A DNA stretch of 64,000 nt from Litoditis marina (GCA_964036275.1 OZ038435.1:29555521-29619520); one strand, 5' to 3'; positions 44,001 to 57,296 are shown, numbered from the stretch's first letter. Notes: generated by a model from the letters alone, not told the origin. A program made the numbers and translations.

Positions 44001-46057
44001 AGTAGTTTTTTTTTACCTCACTCTAATTGTAAATTAGTTTTTCCGTAGTTCCCGTTCGAAAATAAACGTAAAAGCACGCAAGTGGTATTTTTACTTGCAT
44101 TTTGAATCGATATTGTTAGGGATCTGATTGCTCCACGAGGAACACGCGAACCGGGTCATTTATCATCCGTTTGCCTCGCGGAGAACACCTTTGATCCCAG
44201 TCCGAAATATATACTTTTCCCCAGAGAAAAAAATCAACATACCTTAAAAACCGAATAAAGACTGTTGCAAACTAAAAACTACGAGAGCGAGATAAGTGCT
44301 TCCACGTTTTTAAGAAATGATGCTGGAGAAAAACTAGTTCGAAAGCAGTTTACGCTATTTGAGGAAATGTGCATAAACTACGAAATCTGGACGAAATGAA
44401 AACTTTTTGAAATAATAAACTGCCCGTTAAATACACAGACACGTAATACACGTCGAACACCTTGAAATCGGCAACTTGCAATTACCAAGACTCATGTTAC
44501 CCTTACGGTTTACTTGACGGATTCTCGTTACAATCCATGTTTCAGGACTTCACCCTAGACTTCTATATGCGCCAAACGTGGCAGGACCCGCGATTGGCGT
44601 TCGGTGAAATGCGGGTCGGCAACAGTGACAAACCCATTACCTCATTGACGGTTGGTTTTACCCGTTCTGAAAATAATCGGTTCATTCCACGCAAATTACT
44701 CATATTATATTTACTAAGAAAATTATATGATGAAACAAATTTTATTTCGCTAAAATAAATTTAGTTCGCTCTAGCAAACACGGTTACCTATGGCGTTTCG
44801 GGCATTAATCCAGACGCCGGTGGACTGCCCTCATCAGCAGATGATCCACCACTAAATCCTACAAATTGTATTTTTTAGAAAAATACAAGCCAAATATATT
44901 ATTATCTCATCCCCCTAAAATACAAGGTTGTACCCTCTCGGTTTGTGTATGAAACTTATTTTCCTGGTTTCGGCAAGAAAACTATTTCACCAAGTTAGAA
45001 AATTTCATTGCTTCTCAACAAAGAACCCATCTAACAAACTCACTATAGGCCATTACTGAGTCTGAGTTGTATTTGGTCTCGAACACAGCAGACTTCTCAA
45101 ACTTTGCTCAAAACGTAGGCTGAGAGCCCCACTAGCTACTCCTGCGTGGCATGAGCACATATGAATGGTAGTTTGATCTGTATGCGCAGCCGTGCTTTCG
45201 AATGACGACTAAAAATATATAGAGTGACCTTTACACCATAATTACGTACATAGTTTAATTGTTTCTGAAACTTCACTCATAGACTCGCCTCATAGCTGTA
45301 CTGCATTTGCAGGTGGGTGTGGACTACCTGGACAAATTATGGAAGCCGGACACGTTCTTTCCGAATGAGAAGAAGTCCTTTTTCCACGTGGCCACCACCC
45401 ATAATTCCTTCCTGAGGATAGATGCCGACGGGACTGTCTACACCAGTCAACGGTGGGTAATCAGAGTGCGTATTCTAGAAGATCTCGGCACCTTCATCCC
45501 ATCCTGCGTCTCCTCAAACACACGCTATTCCTCTGCTCTTACATCCCGCCGGGATGTAAGAGACTAGAAATAGTGAGGCAGAACGAGAGACGCAGGATGG
45601 GATGAAGGTGCCGGGATCTTCTAGCATACGTAATCAGACTACAAAGATAATTTTGGCGACCAAAATGTCCGAGATGTAGTTTGCTCAGTTCAAACGCAAT
45701 TGTTTTTTTTATTCAAACTATTCAAACAATCAAAAATGTTCTACTCTCTCTGCTCTTCATGTTACGGAGTGTAAACGATTCACTTGAGCAAGTCAGGTTT
45801 AGCATGTTTTTATTGAACCCTGAACGTGAATTAATCAAATGTTAGATTCAGTTAACGTAATAGGCGATTCTTATTCAACGACTGGCTTCATACAACGACA
45901 TACCATTGATGATTTTAGAAGAATGAAAAGTTGATTGAAGTGAACTCTACCCTATAAAATTTCCTGTTTTCCAGGTTGACTGTCACAGCAACCTGCCCGA
46001 TGAAGCTGCAACTCTTCCCCATGGACTCGCAACGCTGCAAACTGGAAATTGAGAGCT
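41045..46057 (+). CDS. unc-49: unc-49 shared N-terminal ligand-binding half (GABA-A receptor)
   Basis: These exons encode the extracellular domain common to all three UNC-49 subunits of the muscle GABA-gated chloride channel. Secure exons: 42216-42296, 43400-43475, 44546-44650, 45313-45452 and 45975-46057. They give [35 protein letters not shown] (beta strands), [17 protein letters not shown] (loop D), [14 protein letters not shown] (loop A) and [13 protein letters not shown] (loop E). The Cys loop is [15 protein letters not shown] with exactly 13 residues between the cysteines. The last exon ends AGC-T|GTGAGT, so a Tyr codon is completed by the downstream cassette. The first exon is tentative: 41045-41112 encodes [19 protein letters not shown], a good signal peptide in the right phase, but its donor (CGA|GTGCCA) is weak. 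With it the shared part is 184 residues. Introns are long and carry MITEs. Confidence 0.9.
45466..45629. mobile_element. palindromic MITE with 9-bp target duplication, copy 2
   Basis: The element is flanked by the direct repeat GTAATCAGA (45457-45465 and 45630-45638). Nine-base duplications are typical of Mutator-like elements. It shares its arms and its palindromic centre with the copy at 4323-4484. It sits four bases after the 5' splice junction at 45452/45453 of unc-49. Confidence 0.85.
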
Positions 46058-46096
46058 GTGAGTCGGACTCAAAACTGTTGTGGGATCACTTCGACG

Positions 46097-46142
46097 CAGT
46101 CCTTTAAACGCCTCTCACTTTCGCGAGGACTTTAAAGGACTG
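46097..46142. repeat. short hairpin CAGTCCTTTAAA..TTTAAAGGACTG
   Basis: A 12-bp arm (CAGTCCTTTAAA) pairs with TTTAAAGGACTG across a 22-bp loop. It starts 40 bases after the last shared unc-49 exon, within the intron leading to cassette A. Confidence 0.7.
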
Positions 46143-46607
46143 CCTAGAATTGGGTCCCGCGGCGCGGTTCCGTGTGACTAGCACACGCGGTAGAGTAGGT
46201 GTGTGTAGAGCAGTGTACCAATACATATATCTGAAACTCGGGAGTTGCACCAGGTCTCTAGGCTAGGGTTACCCTCTTGTGAACCAATCCTCCCCCAACC
46301 CCCCGCTAATCACGTTTTAGCCTGAAACAGGAGTCAAGGAGTCTCGACACAGCAGGAAGTTCGGCTACCGTAATCTCCGTGGCGCAGGTAACCATTCAAA
46401 TGTTCATTCCTATCCAGCTAACTGTTGTGTGCTTTCTCAATGTTGCATGTGTTTTCCTGTCGTACTTTCGTTCGTCCTGCCAAGAAGCGTCTACTGTTCG
46501 AGTTAGTTTGCTAACCACAACATATTCTACCCTAACGCTAAAGGACTAACTCGGGTAGTTTGACGCTCAAGTGAACCGCGACGCGGAGCGCAAGCGTCGC
46601 GTTCCAG

Positions 46608-49600
46608 ACGGCTACAGCGTGCTCGACATCAACTACATGTTCGGCAAGGCGGACAGCGTGACCAAGTCAGAGTTCGAGCTACCGCAATTCGTGCTCGTGG
46701 AGGTGAAGAAGAACAAGATCACAGAGAAACTCAGTTCGGGTGGGTATTTTTGAGGAGTCCTGTCACACTCTTTTGCACTCTTTTGAATATGCAAGAATGT
46801 AGTATAAGTATTCGTTTGAAACTCTCATTTTCTATTGGACTCAAAAGGTTATTGTTTGTTCCTTCAGAATCTCCACTGTTTCGAACTATTGAAATTGGTC
46901 GATTTGTCGACTTTGATGATCAAACTACATATTTAAACTATGAGATATTCTAGTTTGTATCCCAGTTTGGAACAACATGTTTCAGGAGAATACTCTCGTC
47001 TGGTGTGCTATTTCTTCTTCAAGAGAAATATTGGCTTCTACATTATTCAAATCTACCTTCCATCTATTCTCATCGTCGTCATATCTTGGGTTCGTTTCCT
47101 CATTTTGATGGACAGTTCAAAACTTCGATAATTAGTTAGAAATGTGGACTTTTGCACAGGAGATCTTGAAGTTGACCTAGCGAAGTGTACACTGCGATGG
47201 AATTAGCTGCAATCTCGTTTTCTACTAGTTGTGCAGGAACGGTGTTTAGAACCAGCTCATATGAAATTCCTGAAAACCCTATGAGCTATATAACTTCTTC
47301 GAGTACTGTAGCAAAAGTGAAATCTGCAAGGTGTCTTGTAACTCGTGAGTTTTACACATGACGAGCCTCGTAAGAAGATCTCATGATATATTCGATGTTC
47401 ACTAGATTTTCTGAAGCTGTCTGTTTTCAGGTGTCGTTTTGGTTGAGCAGAGATGCTACCCCGGCCAGAGTTGCGTTGGGCGTCACTACTGTGTTGACGA
47501 TGACTACCCTCATGACCACTACAAATGTTGGTTTACGTTCATACTACTTTCATGTGATTTGAGGGTAGACAACAGTTCTGTTTTAGTTTGATCGGTATGA
47601 CCCAGCTGAACTCTGTGTTCACGTCGGAAGTAACTAGTTTAAACTACAGTAGCAACAGAACGAATCATAATGACCCAAGGTACTATCTGGAATGGATGGA
47701 ATCCCTCATTCCATGAGAATAGTACTGTTATCTATATTACTACCTGATATGAACTTTATTACGACGTTTCCAGTCTGCGATGCCAAAGGTTTCCTACGTG
47801 AAGAGTATCGACATCTTCTTAGGTGAGCTTCTTCTCATGCAGTACACCATTTTGTCTTCAGCACGTGAAAATTCAGAGAGAAGTGAACGAGTACAATAAT
47901 TCGTGTGCAACGTTTAGGAAAAACCGCTAAGAACGCGTGCTTTGCGCGGGCGTGTAGATCAAAATACACATTGTCTAACCTACAAACATCAACGTTTTGT
48001 AGCTAGATTATGCGTTGTGAACCGATATGCTCCAAACTTGTAGCCATACCAACTAGGGCGGAAACACCCGCGAGTTCGGTTCCCACCAGCGGCAGTCGTC
48101 TTTTATTGTGACTATCAGTGATGTCGATTGATGTATTCGTTTCGAATTACAACGCCCGGTCGAGGCAAATTGCCGGCAGCCACCAATTGTAATGTGTTTT
48201 ATGAGCAGTCGCGGCACGGCTCCTCAAAGACGCAAAAAGTGTACGGAACACGAAAAAGAGGGGGAAAATAAGGGAAATTGTCAAACAAACAAAAACTGTT
48301 TTTCTTGAATACTAGTTTAAGTTGAACAGAACTTTTCGTATGATTTGAATGCAAAAAGTGTACGGAACACGAAAAAGAGGGGGAAAACAAGGGAAATTGT
48401 CAAACAAACAAAAAGTGTTTTTATTGAATACTAATTTTGAACAGAACTTTTCGTATGATTTGAATGCAAAAAGTGTACGGAACACGAAAAAGAGGGGAAA
48501 GACAAGTGAATGAAAGAAAAACTGTGTCATTATTACATAGGTAGTAGGTAGTCAATAATGTTTAGATTAATAATAATTTAGATCGATTAGGAACACCATA
48601 TTACAACAATATAAGATGAATAACTGAATCTTTCTGAGTGTTACGGAACGCAACAAGTGTAAGGAACGTGACAACACCTGGAATCTCCATTGTTGTCACC
48701 TCACTGCCCTGAAACTGTTTCCCGCCAACGTACTGTAGTTGTGAATTATCCGACAAAAATATAGTCGTCGCCAACGGAAAGGCGGGAGGGTACTGTATAT
48801 CTAACTTTCCGCTGTGTACGCACACATGTCTCCGATTCCAAAGCTTGCCGGTTATGTGCTCTAATAAAGCAGTGCTTAGCGCCTAGTTGCGAATCTTTTG
48901 CTCGCAGGTTCGATTCCGGCGAGAGACAGAAACTGTTAAATTTGACACTCACTATACACACGTTCTCCTGCGTGCTCCTGCGTTACAATCTCACTCGGAC
49001 ACAGAGCAAAACCTGTCTCAGATACGGTGCGGGCAGGGAAAAACAGCCGTGATGCAATCGAAGTCCAGCCAGCAGCCAGGGCTCATACGGTGTATATTGC
49101 GCCTATTTCGCTGGGTTTGTAGTTTGATCGCGTTGCGTTCACGGTGTGTTCTCAGATCAGACTACGATTTATTCACGTCTCGACACCGTTTGGCTGCGAA
49201 ACTACGTTTTCCGCCGATATTTCGCGCCGCCAGCAACTGCCGCCTAATTATGTGGGAATAACACGTGTTCCGGGGGCGCACTCCATCTCTATCGGGGCCC
49301 AATTAATCCACAACTTCTCGACAACTGTTGCGACTCGCGTCTGCGCAATCCGGGTGATCCATCACAATTCCTCGCGCGCGCATGCACAACGAAAACGCCT
49401 GTTGCGCAATCCGGGTGATCTCTAGACTCGGAATATTACGAACTGGGCGGAACTACTGGTTTTTATGATTTTTCGAATGGAGGGATAGCATACAGATAGA
49501 AGTGTCAATGAGCCCAATAAGAAGCACACAAAATGTTGGAGTTACAGTACTCGCAAATGGACATGAGTTCCTCGGAACGCGCTCTGTTAATTACAAATTC

Positions 49601-52264
49601 GCGTTTGGTCGAAACTGTATTGCAACAAATCTGGAGATAAAGTGTGCCCCGAAGAGACGTCAGACGACGAGAGGGAAAATCAATATATATATATATGACA
49701 GCTACGCTGTATAAACAGTAATTTAATGTTTTGCAACAACGCCTGTTCTGAGTCGTCTTGGTTGGGTTACTGTAGAGCTGAATCAGTGATTAGCAAGGCT
49801 ATGCTGCCGATTTGCTCATTACTGGAGAGAACAAACTGTTGTTATGGAACTTCAGAGTTTTTATAGTTCTTCTAAATCTCTGAATCCAACTGTTTCAATT
49901 TCAAATATCGAACTTGTTTTAGAAATTACACCGTAACCAGATGTGGAATCTGAACTGCGATCAGAAACTTGAATAACAAGAAATTATATGTTGTAATTGG
50001 AAAACTTGGTAACTGTTCCATTTGCAGGTGTATGTTTCATGATGGTCTTCTGTTCGCTGTTGGAGTACGCGGCCGTTGGTTACATCAACAAGAGAATGAA
50101 ACTGGTGAAGAACCGCAAACAGTCCAGGTGAGTGTTGAACTGGTTATTATATTCATCTCATTCGATTGAACAAATGCCCAAATTGAACGCTAGAATCATC
50201 GACCACTCAAACTTCTGTAGGGACAGAACGTGCTCCGTATTGGAATTGACGGGAGTGACTGAATTATCGTTGTAGTTTTATTTCGAAGTGTAGCACATCG
50301 TGATAGGGCAATACACACCGTATGCTTCTGTATGGCCGAATCCTATATGACAAGGCTTCAATGACCTCGCCAGGCCTGAACGAACTTTGCTCTGTTTCAC
50401 ACGTTTCACGAGATTTCGCATAGTAGGAGGAATTACAAAGAAAACAACCTATTAAAGGAGACCGGAACACAACTTGATCAGAGGCTTTGTTTCGGGCTGA
50501 TTTCAACTGTATTGAGATCAGAGAGCACAAATTTCTCGTATATTAATTTGATCTGTCCACGTGACATTCACATGACAATGCCGCGCGACACGCAACGCGG
50601 CTTATCAAAAGTAGGATACAGCAGCTTTACGAGAAACCGTGTTGCTCTCCGGTCTTCTTTAATGTCCGGTAGATTGAACGTATTCATTACAGAGCATTTG
50701 TGACCTCGCCTGACTACCCTCCGACCCGTGCCGTCTCGGTGCCGGCCTTCTTCAACAACGCCTATCGACCATTCTACTCGTCCACCGATCAGAGCAGCCA
50801 TCTGTTTCTACCCAACACACTACAGCCACCGGCAGTGGTGAGGAGAAAATATAGTGAAAACAAAATACACAAAAACAGGTGGTAAAAACTAGATAAGAAC
50901 ATGATAATGATCAATGCAGGATTACAGTTTTGTACCAAAGTTTCATAAACGTCATTCCAGATTCATATTTTCAAACAATCGTTTAGTTCTGGAAAAAAAT
51001 GACAGAGATGAACATAGACTGCGAACTTACGTACCAAATCCGCCTACATTATTATTATTTACCTTTATGTTTTCCTCGTTTCAAAAAGGATAGTTTCTTC
51101 AGGACGATTGCCTATGTTCGGCTCCTAGTTCACCACGCCCCTCTCGCGTGTCCAAGTCAGTTATATTTCGCTATACTAATAGTTATACTAATTTCAGTAC
51201 GTTGTCTTTATCATCAATATGTGAACTTCATTAGATACCAAACATCTATTCAAGACGTGGGAAACTCACGTGTTCTCACTTACTTTTCTAACTCGATTGA
51301 GGAGAGAGTCCGATATGATCAACATCTGTTATAGTTCGTTTCATTCCCACTGAGACTCCTTGGCATTGGGCCAACATTGTTGGATGCCTATTTCTCAGAG
51401 CAAACATGAGTATTCCAAAACCTTTTTCGGTTACGTGTTCTTGTACAACTGAACAACCGATAACAGAAAATTACAGTTTTTTGAACAGATCCAAACTGGT
51501 GAAAAATAGGCCGGAAAATTCATTGGCACGCTGCCAAAGTCTCAGTGGGAATGACCGGAACTATACCCTCTTCTGGGTTAGTAGTTTGATTCCGGCACGT
51601 CTTCTGCAAGCGTACAAGTCTGTTTGTAACTTGTGACCAAACTACAATTTGTGTTGTGCAGGGCGTCGATAGTGATGTTGAGGGCGATTCAGCCGTCCTC
51701 CTGGCGTCCCACCTGGAAATGGTTTCGCCCTTCTAATATTGACAAATATTCACGATCGATTTTCCCATCGGTGGGTTAAATCATTAAAAAAGTTGATATT
51801 AATAATAGAAAACATAACAATGTTACCAGGCTTTTTTCTTAGTCGCCAGGCAAAAAGAAGTAGGATTACTGGAGAATCTTTTTGAGTCTCTTTGAGCAGG
51901 AGTCACTGTAGATAACGAACCATGAACGTCTAGAAGCTAGTGAGATATCATGACAATATTCTCATGAGATTCTCCAACAAGATTTTAGTCGACTGTCGCG
52001 CCTGGTCAAAATAAGTCAAACATCGAATTTGATTTTGATGCAAATCAAAGTTCATTCAGCGACTTGTACACAAAAGCATGATTTTCAAGCACCTGGCTAT
52101 TGAATGTACACGTTTGGCACGTTTGCTTTTCATATACACATTACAACATTACAAGTTTCAAAATTCCATTTATCTTCTTTCAGATTTTTGTGCTGTTCAA
52201 CCTTGTCTACTGGACCTACTACCTCGAGCTCAGCCAGGAAGACCTGAGGACTACTGATTTTTGA
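46608..52264 (+). CDS. unc-49: unc-49 cassette A: C-terminal transmembrane half
   Basis: This is the first of three alternative C-termini. Exons: 46608-46739, 46986-47089, 47431-47526, 47774-47822, 50028-50127, 50693-50837, 51693-51770, 52184-52264. Exon 1 completes the shared Tyr and gives (Y)[11 protein letters not shown] (loop B) and the loop C region. M1 is [19 protein letters not shown]2 follows [23 protein letters not shown] and carries the anion-selective PAR motif. M3 is [21 protein letters not shown] long M3-M4 loop follows, then [11 protein letters not shown] and M4 [13 protein letters not shown], ending TTDF-stop. Joined to the shared half it makes 445 residues. AATAAA at 52271-52276 lies seven bases after the stop. 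In the M4 exon an upstream acceptor at 51661 would instead give a short stop-terminated tail, so I chose ATTCAG|CCG at 51692, which keeps frame. Confidence 0.88.
48232..48505 (+). repeat. tandem repeat of ~119 bp, three units (third partial)
   Basis: Units start at 48232, 48351 and 48466, each with GCAAAAAGTGTACGGAACAC. Units 1 and 2 are nearly identical; unit 3 stops after about 40 bp. The unit also contains GTCAAACAAACAAAAA and GAACAGAACTTTTCG. Confidence 0.85.
48760..48956 (+). mobile_element. 197-bp element with tRNA-like core, copy 2
   Basis: Same length and ends as 287-483 but in the opposite orientation (TATAGTCGTCGCC...CACTCACTATA). The B box GGTTCGATTCC is intact and the A box is degenerate. 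It lies in the long intron of unc-49 cassette A. Confidence 0.8.
51330..51565. mobile_element. ~236-bp TIR element, diverged copy 3
   Basis: It begins TATAGTTCG..CATTCCCACTGAGACTCC and ends GTCTCAGTGGGAATGACCGGAACTATA. It shares termini and length with the pair at 5359-5593 and 6994-7230. It lies in the M3-M4 loop intron of unc-49 cassette A. Confidence 0.6.
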
Positions 52265-52270
52265 GATTAA

Positions 52271-52276
52271 AATAAA
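52271..52276 (+). terminator. unc-49: polyadenylation signal of the cassette A transcript
   Basis: AATAAA lies seven bases after the cassette A stop codon. Short 3' UTRs are normal in Caenorhabditis, so this is a plausible cleavage signal for an isoform ending in cassette A. Confidence 0.55.
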
Positions 52277-52527
52277 TCAATACCCATGCTTTTTGTTGTC
52301 CTCTCTGTTGAGCGACATTTTGGTAATGTTTATCCTCACGAGCTTGATTTGAAGCAGTTCACTTTATTCAAACTCTTTGAAAATACCGATACTGATCTGG
52401 ATGTATACATGTAAAATATGTATAACTTATGACCCTAACACTGAGACCTGGTGCAACTGATAACCTCATTTGTTTATGATATTATTGATTGTATTGATGT
52501 ATCGATTTGTTGAATAAACTATTTTAG

Positions 52528-55500
52528 ACGGCTACACGACGGCGGATATCGATTATTTCTGGGGCAAAACCAAGGCGGACGACAAGAACAAGGCGGTCGC
52601 AATGGAGAAGTTCATGCTGCCGCAGTTCAAGCAGACCGGCTTCGGGGTCAATATCACCAAGGCTGTGACGTCATCTGGTTAGTAAAGAGTATGATTTCTC
52701 TGTGAGAAGGTGAAGCGGCAATCAGAAATATCCCAGCTGTTAGATCGCAACCTGCTTCTCCTTCAACATACGCTAGTTCCTAGCTAGCTTCACCTTCATC
52801 CAACTAAACACTGGCCGAAACGGTAACGTCCGGCTGTATTCGTAGTTTTATGTCGGGTCCATGAAGCTGAATTCAATACTATGTGTGTGCAGATCGCAAT
52901 TCAGCATTTTATACCGCACCTTCGAAGTCATTTAAGCTTGTAGCCCCATAGTTGTTCAGCTTGCACTCAGTACTCAATGCTTTGGCAGAATGCTGAAATA
53001 ATTTCTTGAGTAAATAGTTAAATATTAAATACAAGCATGAGGCCCTCAGGCTAGTTTACGGAGACGTTCCACAGCTTTGAACATAATTCTGACGTTTACA
53101 GGAGAATACGTCCGTCTGTATTTCGAAGTCTTGCTGGTTCGAAATATGGGATTCTATCTGATGAACATCATCATTCCATCCATGCTGATTGTGACCATTT
53201 CTTGGGTAGGTTTTGCTCGAGGTTCTATTTGACCAACAAAGACAGTGAACGACAATTTCAATTATACAATGGGGGGAGAGGGGCTAGCGGCACTAGATAA
53301 CTTGCCAGCGGGAGAAAGTGTGAAGATCAAAAACAGGCAGATGAGTTCAGTGGTTCGTACGAACCAATAGCAAGTGAAAGAGACATACAAAAATGATAAT
53401 CACGAAAAAGCAATACAAAAACGCTTAGATAAAATTTTCAATAGTCTTTCTGTTACGGAGTTGAAGAGAGAGAAAACTTATCGAACATGCTTTAGGTTTC
53501 TTTCTGGTTGAACCGAGAAGCCTCCCCCGCCAGAGTCGGACTTGGTGTGACCACTGTGCTCACAATGACCACCCTCATCACTACCACCAATGTGAGCATG
53601 ACCTTTGTGTAAACAATACAGTATCTAAAGTGGTATCACTAGAAATGCGAGCATCAACTCCGTTTATTTGATGAAAACACATATTCAGGATCCAAAGTAC
53701 TTTTACAGTGGAAATACTTAACAAATTTCAGAACTCCATGCCGAAAGTCAGTTACATCAAGGGATTGGACGTGTTTTTGAATTTTTGGTGGGTCTTTTAT
53801 GATGCTTTGATTACGTTAAACTAACAACCTACCAATTAAACGCAGAACAAGGAGAATGATTGGGAACATAATTCATTTATAAAATGATACAAAAGTGTAA
53901 ATGGCATGTAAACTGAACAAGAAAAATGAGAGGGGAACCATGGCTCAGAACAATACTGACGTGATTATTATACTTACCGCTAGGAATAATCAACGTATAT
54001 CAATATGTTAACATAATCATCCTAGTTCTGTTACAGTTTCGTAATGGTGTTTGCTTCGTTGGTTGAATATGCCGTGGTCTCATATATGAACAAAAGAATA
54101 GTCTTGCGAAGGGAGAAACGGAGGAAACAGGTGAGCCTTCATATTCAGAATCCGCTCCTGTAGGAGGTGGAGGACAATCTGTCCACTTAGGGGTCCACAT
54201 CGTATCTGTTCTGATGTGTTTGTAGTTTGATCCAGCCGTGTTTGCTCGAACGCAAATCAAACTACAACAGGGATTCCTATCAGACAATATATTTTCGAAA
54301 TACTGAGCCATAACATAGAGTTTGTAGAAGTTTTGAAGTTCGAAAATTGTTCAAGCATTTCGTTTGCGATGTGTCTTGTTGTTCCACTCCTGACTACACG
54401 TCAGATCAGATTGAGGAAGCTGTAATCTTGTGATTTCTCGTGATCGTCACAAAATATCTCAAAGGTTATCACAAGATTGTTCCCATGAGACAGTTCACAT
54501 AAGATCCCGCAGGTTTTCAAAATTTAATTAGAGTGAGCCTATCCATTTTCTTTCCAGGCCGAGCAGCAGCAGCGTTCTGAGATACCCATGTTCAACAGCA
54601 ACATGTCTCCGAAACAGCAACCAAATAATAATGTGAGTAAAACACAACAGTTAAATAATTCATTCAAAAATGATACAAAAGTATAAATGGCATGTAAACT
54701 GAGACGTCTCTCACTAACCTGTCTAGCTACGCGAACCAACGTTATTTAACAGAGCCAAAATTACAATCTGATCTATTATTACGGTGTTAGTTAAGTTACT
54801 AACTTTGCTGAAGCAAGTGTTGTCCACGATCCCACTCAATCTCAGCAGAAAGTTATCTGTCTTCTCCAAAATAAAACTAATCGAAGTGCACGTATTTGAG
54901 TTCTGACCACAATAGGGTTGTCAATAGAGGTCAAAAGGTGAGTTCTCGAGTTTTACAAAATGTTTCTGAATTTTCGAGTTTTGAAGAGAGATCCAGTTTG
55001 ACATTAACAACCTTAACCGCCACTCTGTGTATCGTGTATGATCCCGACCCTGAGTTGGTATGTCGTTCCAATGTTCCAGATGTATGAGATGTCAATGATG
55101 TCACAGAACTCAACACCGGCCAAAAGTTACCAGAATGTTAGTCCTCCAAATGTGTGTGCTTCTAAGTTTTCTAACATCTTCTATGGGTCGTCTCGAAATC
55201 ACAAATAATGATCTACTTACTGGCAGTGTATGACTAATTACGTTTTTTGCTGTGCTGAACATTTCATGGAATTAATTACTGTTAGAACTACTTATTAGCT
55301 TTTTCCAATCTGAATATTTACTGTAAGAACGATTTTATAGCACTTTGCAGTGGGTTAGCGGATTCTATATACGAAGAAAGCAACAGTTTGTGCATAGTTA
55401 CCTGGAAAAACAGAACGATTTCAATCTTACTCTAAATATCAACGTTAATCAATTACAACTGTGTTTTCAGGCTGATCTCTACTTCGGCCAGAACAACACT

Positions 55501-56660
55501 TCTATGGTGAGAGTTTCTCCGCATCTATATTGACTATGTCTGATGTGTGAACTTTTACGAAACTTTTTGACCTAACTAAACCTAAGATCGTTTAGATAGT
55601 TCACAACAAGTTGCTTCAATACTGTTTAAATAAGGACACCAAATAACTCATAAAGTTGCACATTGCAATGAAAACTATCTGTTCTGTCACGTGTTTCTAC
55701 GTGTTTCTACGTTACAAGTACTTGCAGTATCACGCGCCTTGTAAATTCTGCCTGAAATCAAATATTTTCCAGCACCAATTGATGGAGATCCCCGTGGACT
55801 GCGACTGTCGGACCATTCCCTTGATACAGCACCCGCGACTAGTCGCCGAACCACCCACCCTATGGCCCGCCCCCTTCGGGAAACCGAAAAAGGTACGGTA
55901 ACATATAGATGGAATTAGAAGTGGTAATGGCAAGAATAGAATATTTACTGAACAAGTATGTAAAGGTCATTTTGAAATGTGTAGAAAATTTGTATTTCAT
56001 GATTCACGTTTGTATGGGGACTTTTGGGAAATGGGAAGTATGATCGTGAAAGGGCCCCCGTGACAGTATATGAGGTTGGGGGTAAAACTTCAATGTTCCC
56101 CCTATTTTATTCTAACCATCTTCAGGCCGCGAAAACGTGTCGGAACGTGACCCCCGCCAAGATCGACAAGTGCAGTCGATATCTGTTCCCTCTGCTCTTT
56201 TTCGGCTTCAACAGTGAGTTCGCTTGGTCAATGAAACACTCACATTGAACGTGACTGAAACAAATATGTTTTACCATACACAAGAAATCGGGGTCTACCC
56301 TGAAAGTACAGTGCACGCTAGAACTATTGCTCAAACTAGAAATCTCAAACTTTTGAACTCGATTAGCAACCCTAGTTCACACTTTATTGAGGTTTGTACC
56401 AGAACAGTGAACAACACGGAGACACAGCAACGTTTGGCAACGTGGAATGATTGGTTGAACGTGTATGGTGAAAACAAGCATAGTTGTACAATGAGGTTCA
56501 AGAATGAGGTTCAAGTATTTTTTATTGTAACTTGTTACACGAGAAAATACGAAGAAAAAAACTTTTTTCAGTCATCTACTGGACGATTCTGACTGTTCTC
56601 AGTTCGTTGTCGGAGAATATGAACAAAGAAGAGTGGAATACGATAGAACTGGACGATTGA
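52528..56660 (+). CDS. unc-49: unc-49 cassette B: C-terminal transmembrane half
   Basis: Exons: 52528-52677, 53102-53205, 53496-53591, 53732-53787, 54037-54130, 54558-54632, 55080-55136, 55471-55506, 55773-55892, 56126-56213, 56572-56660. Exon 1 gives (Y)[11 protein letters not shown] (loop B) and a loop C region ending TSSG-EYVRL. M1 is [19 protein letters not shown]2 is [23 protein letters not shown] with the PAR anion motif. M3 is [18 protein letters not shown]. The basic, Gln-rich M3-M4 loop ([13 protein letters not shown]) continues over four small phase-0 exons to [15 protein letters not shown], then [21 protein letters not shown] (M4), ending ELDD-stop. Full length with the shared half is 505 residues. 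In C. elegans the B subunit is the essential one, forms functional homomers and has loop splice variants. The symmetric loop exons here would allow the same. Confidence 0.93.
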
Positions 56661-57296
56661 TTCCGTTCTGACTTCTGGAAATTTTCCTTCGCGCGACGCG
56701 ACGCGATTTCCTAATCATTCACTTTTCTTTTACTCAAATTTCTATGTCACAGAAAATTATATTTCTATCAGATGTATCTGAGAAACTATATATATAGAAA
56801 CTATATATATATATGAAAACCTGGTGCAACTCCCCCCGGTGTGTATGTATTGGTATTCTGTGCTGAACAGAATTACCAACCAGGGACAAAAATCAATATC
56901 CATAGTTTGCATGTGCATGTCGTGTGGTAGGTAATTCTGTTCCCTGATTTGTTGATTATCCTGTTAGAGAACGTATAACCCAATGTCTATCTCTTCTCTT
57001 TTTAGGATGAGTTATTTGGACAGTGATGCGTAGAGTGCATTGTAAACACGCGAGAGTCACGTGTGATTCTCACGTGCATCTTAGGTCGTAATGTTCGCAC
57101 GTTACCATCATTATTCCGATGATCAGGCATTATTGATTGATTCCCTCGTTGCCGCTCGCGTCGCTCCGCGCGACTCCAAATTTTATTGATCTGACGGCGT
57201 GCCACCTGCTCAAGGCGCGCTGTTGTCGAGTATGTGTATATAATGAAATGTGCATCATCTAGGACTCGTATACTGTTTTGTTTTCTGGGTATTTCG

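Larger units (their letters stand above)
47823..50027 (+). other. 2.2-kb intron inside unc-49 cassette A
   Basis: This intron separates the M2-M3 linker exon from the M3 exon. It holds a three-unit tandem repeat (48232-48505), a tRNA-like element (48760-48956) and a TGTAGTTTGATC hairpin (49115-49167). I see no extra exon. Confidence 0.6.
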
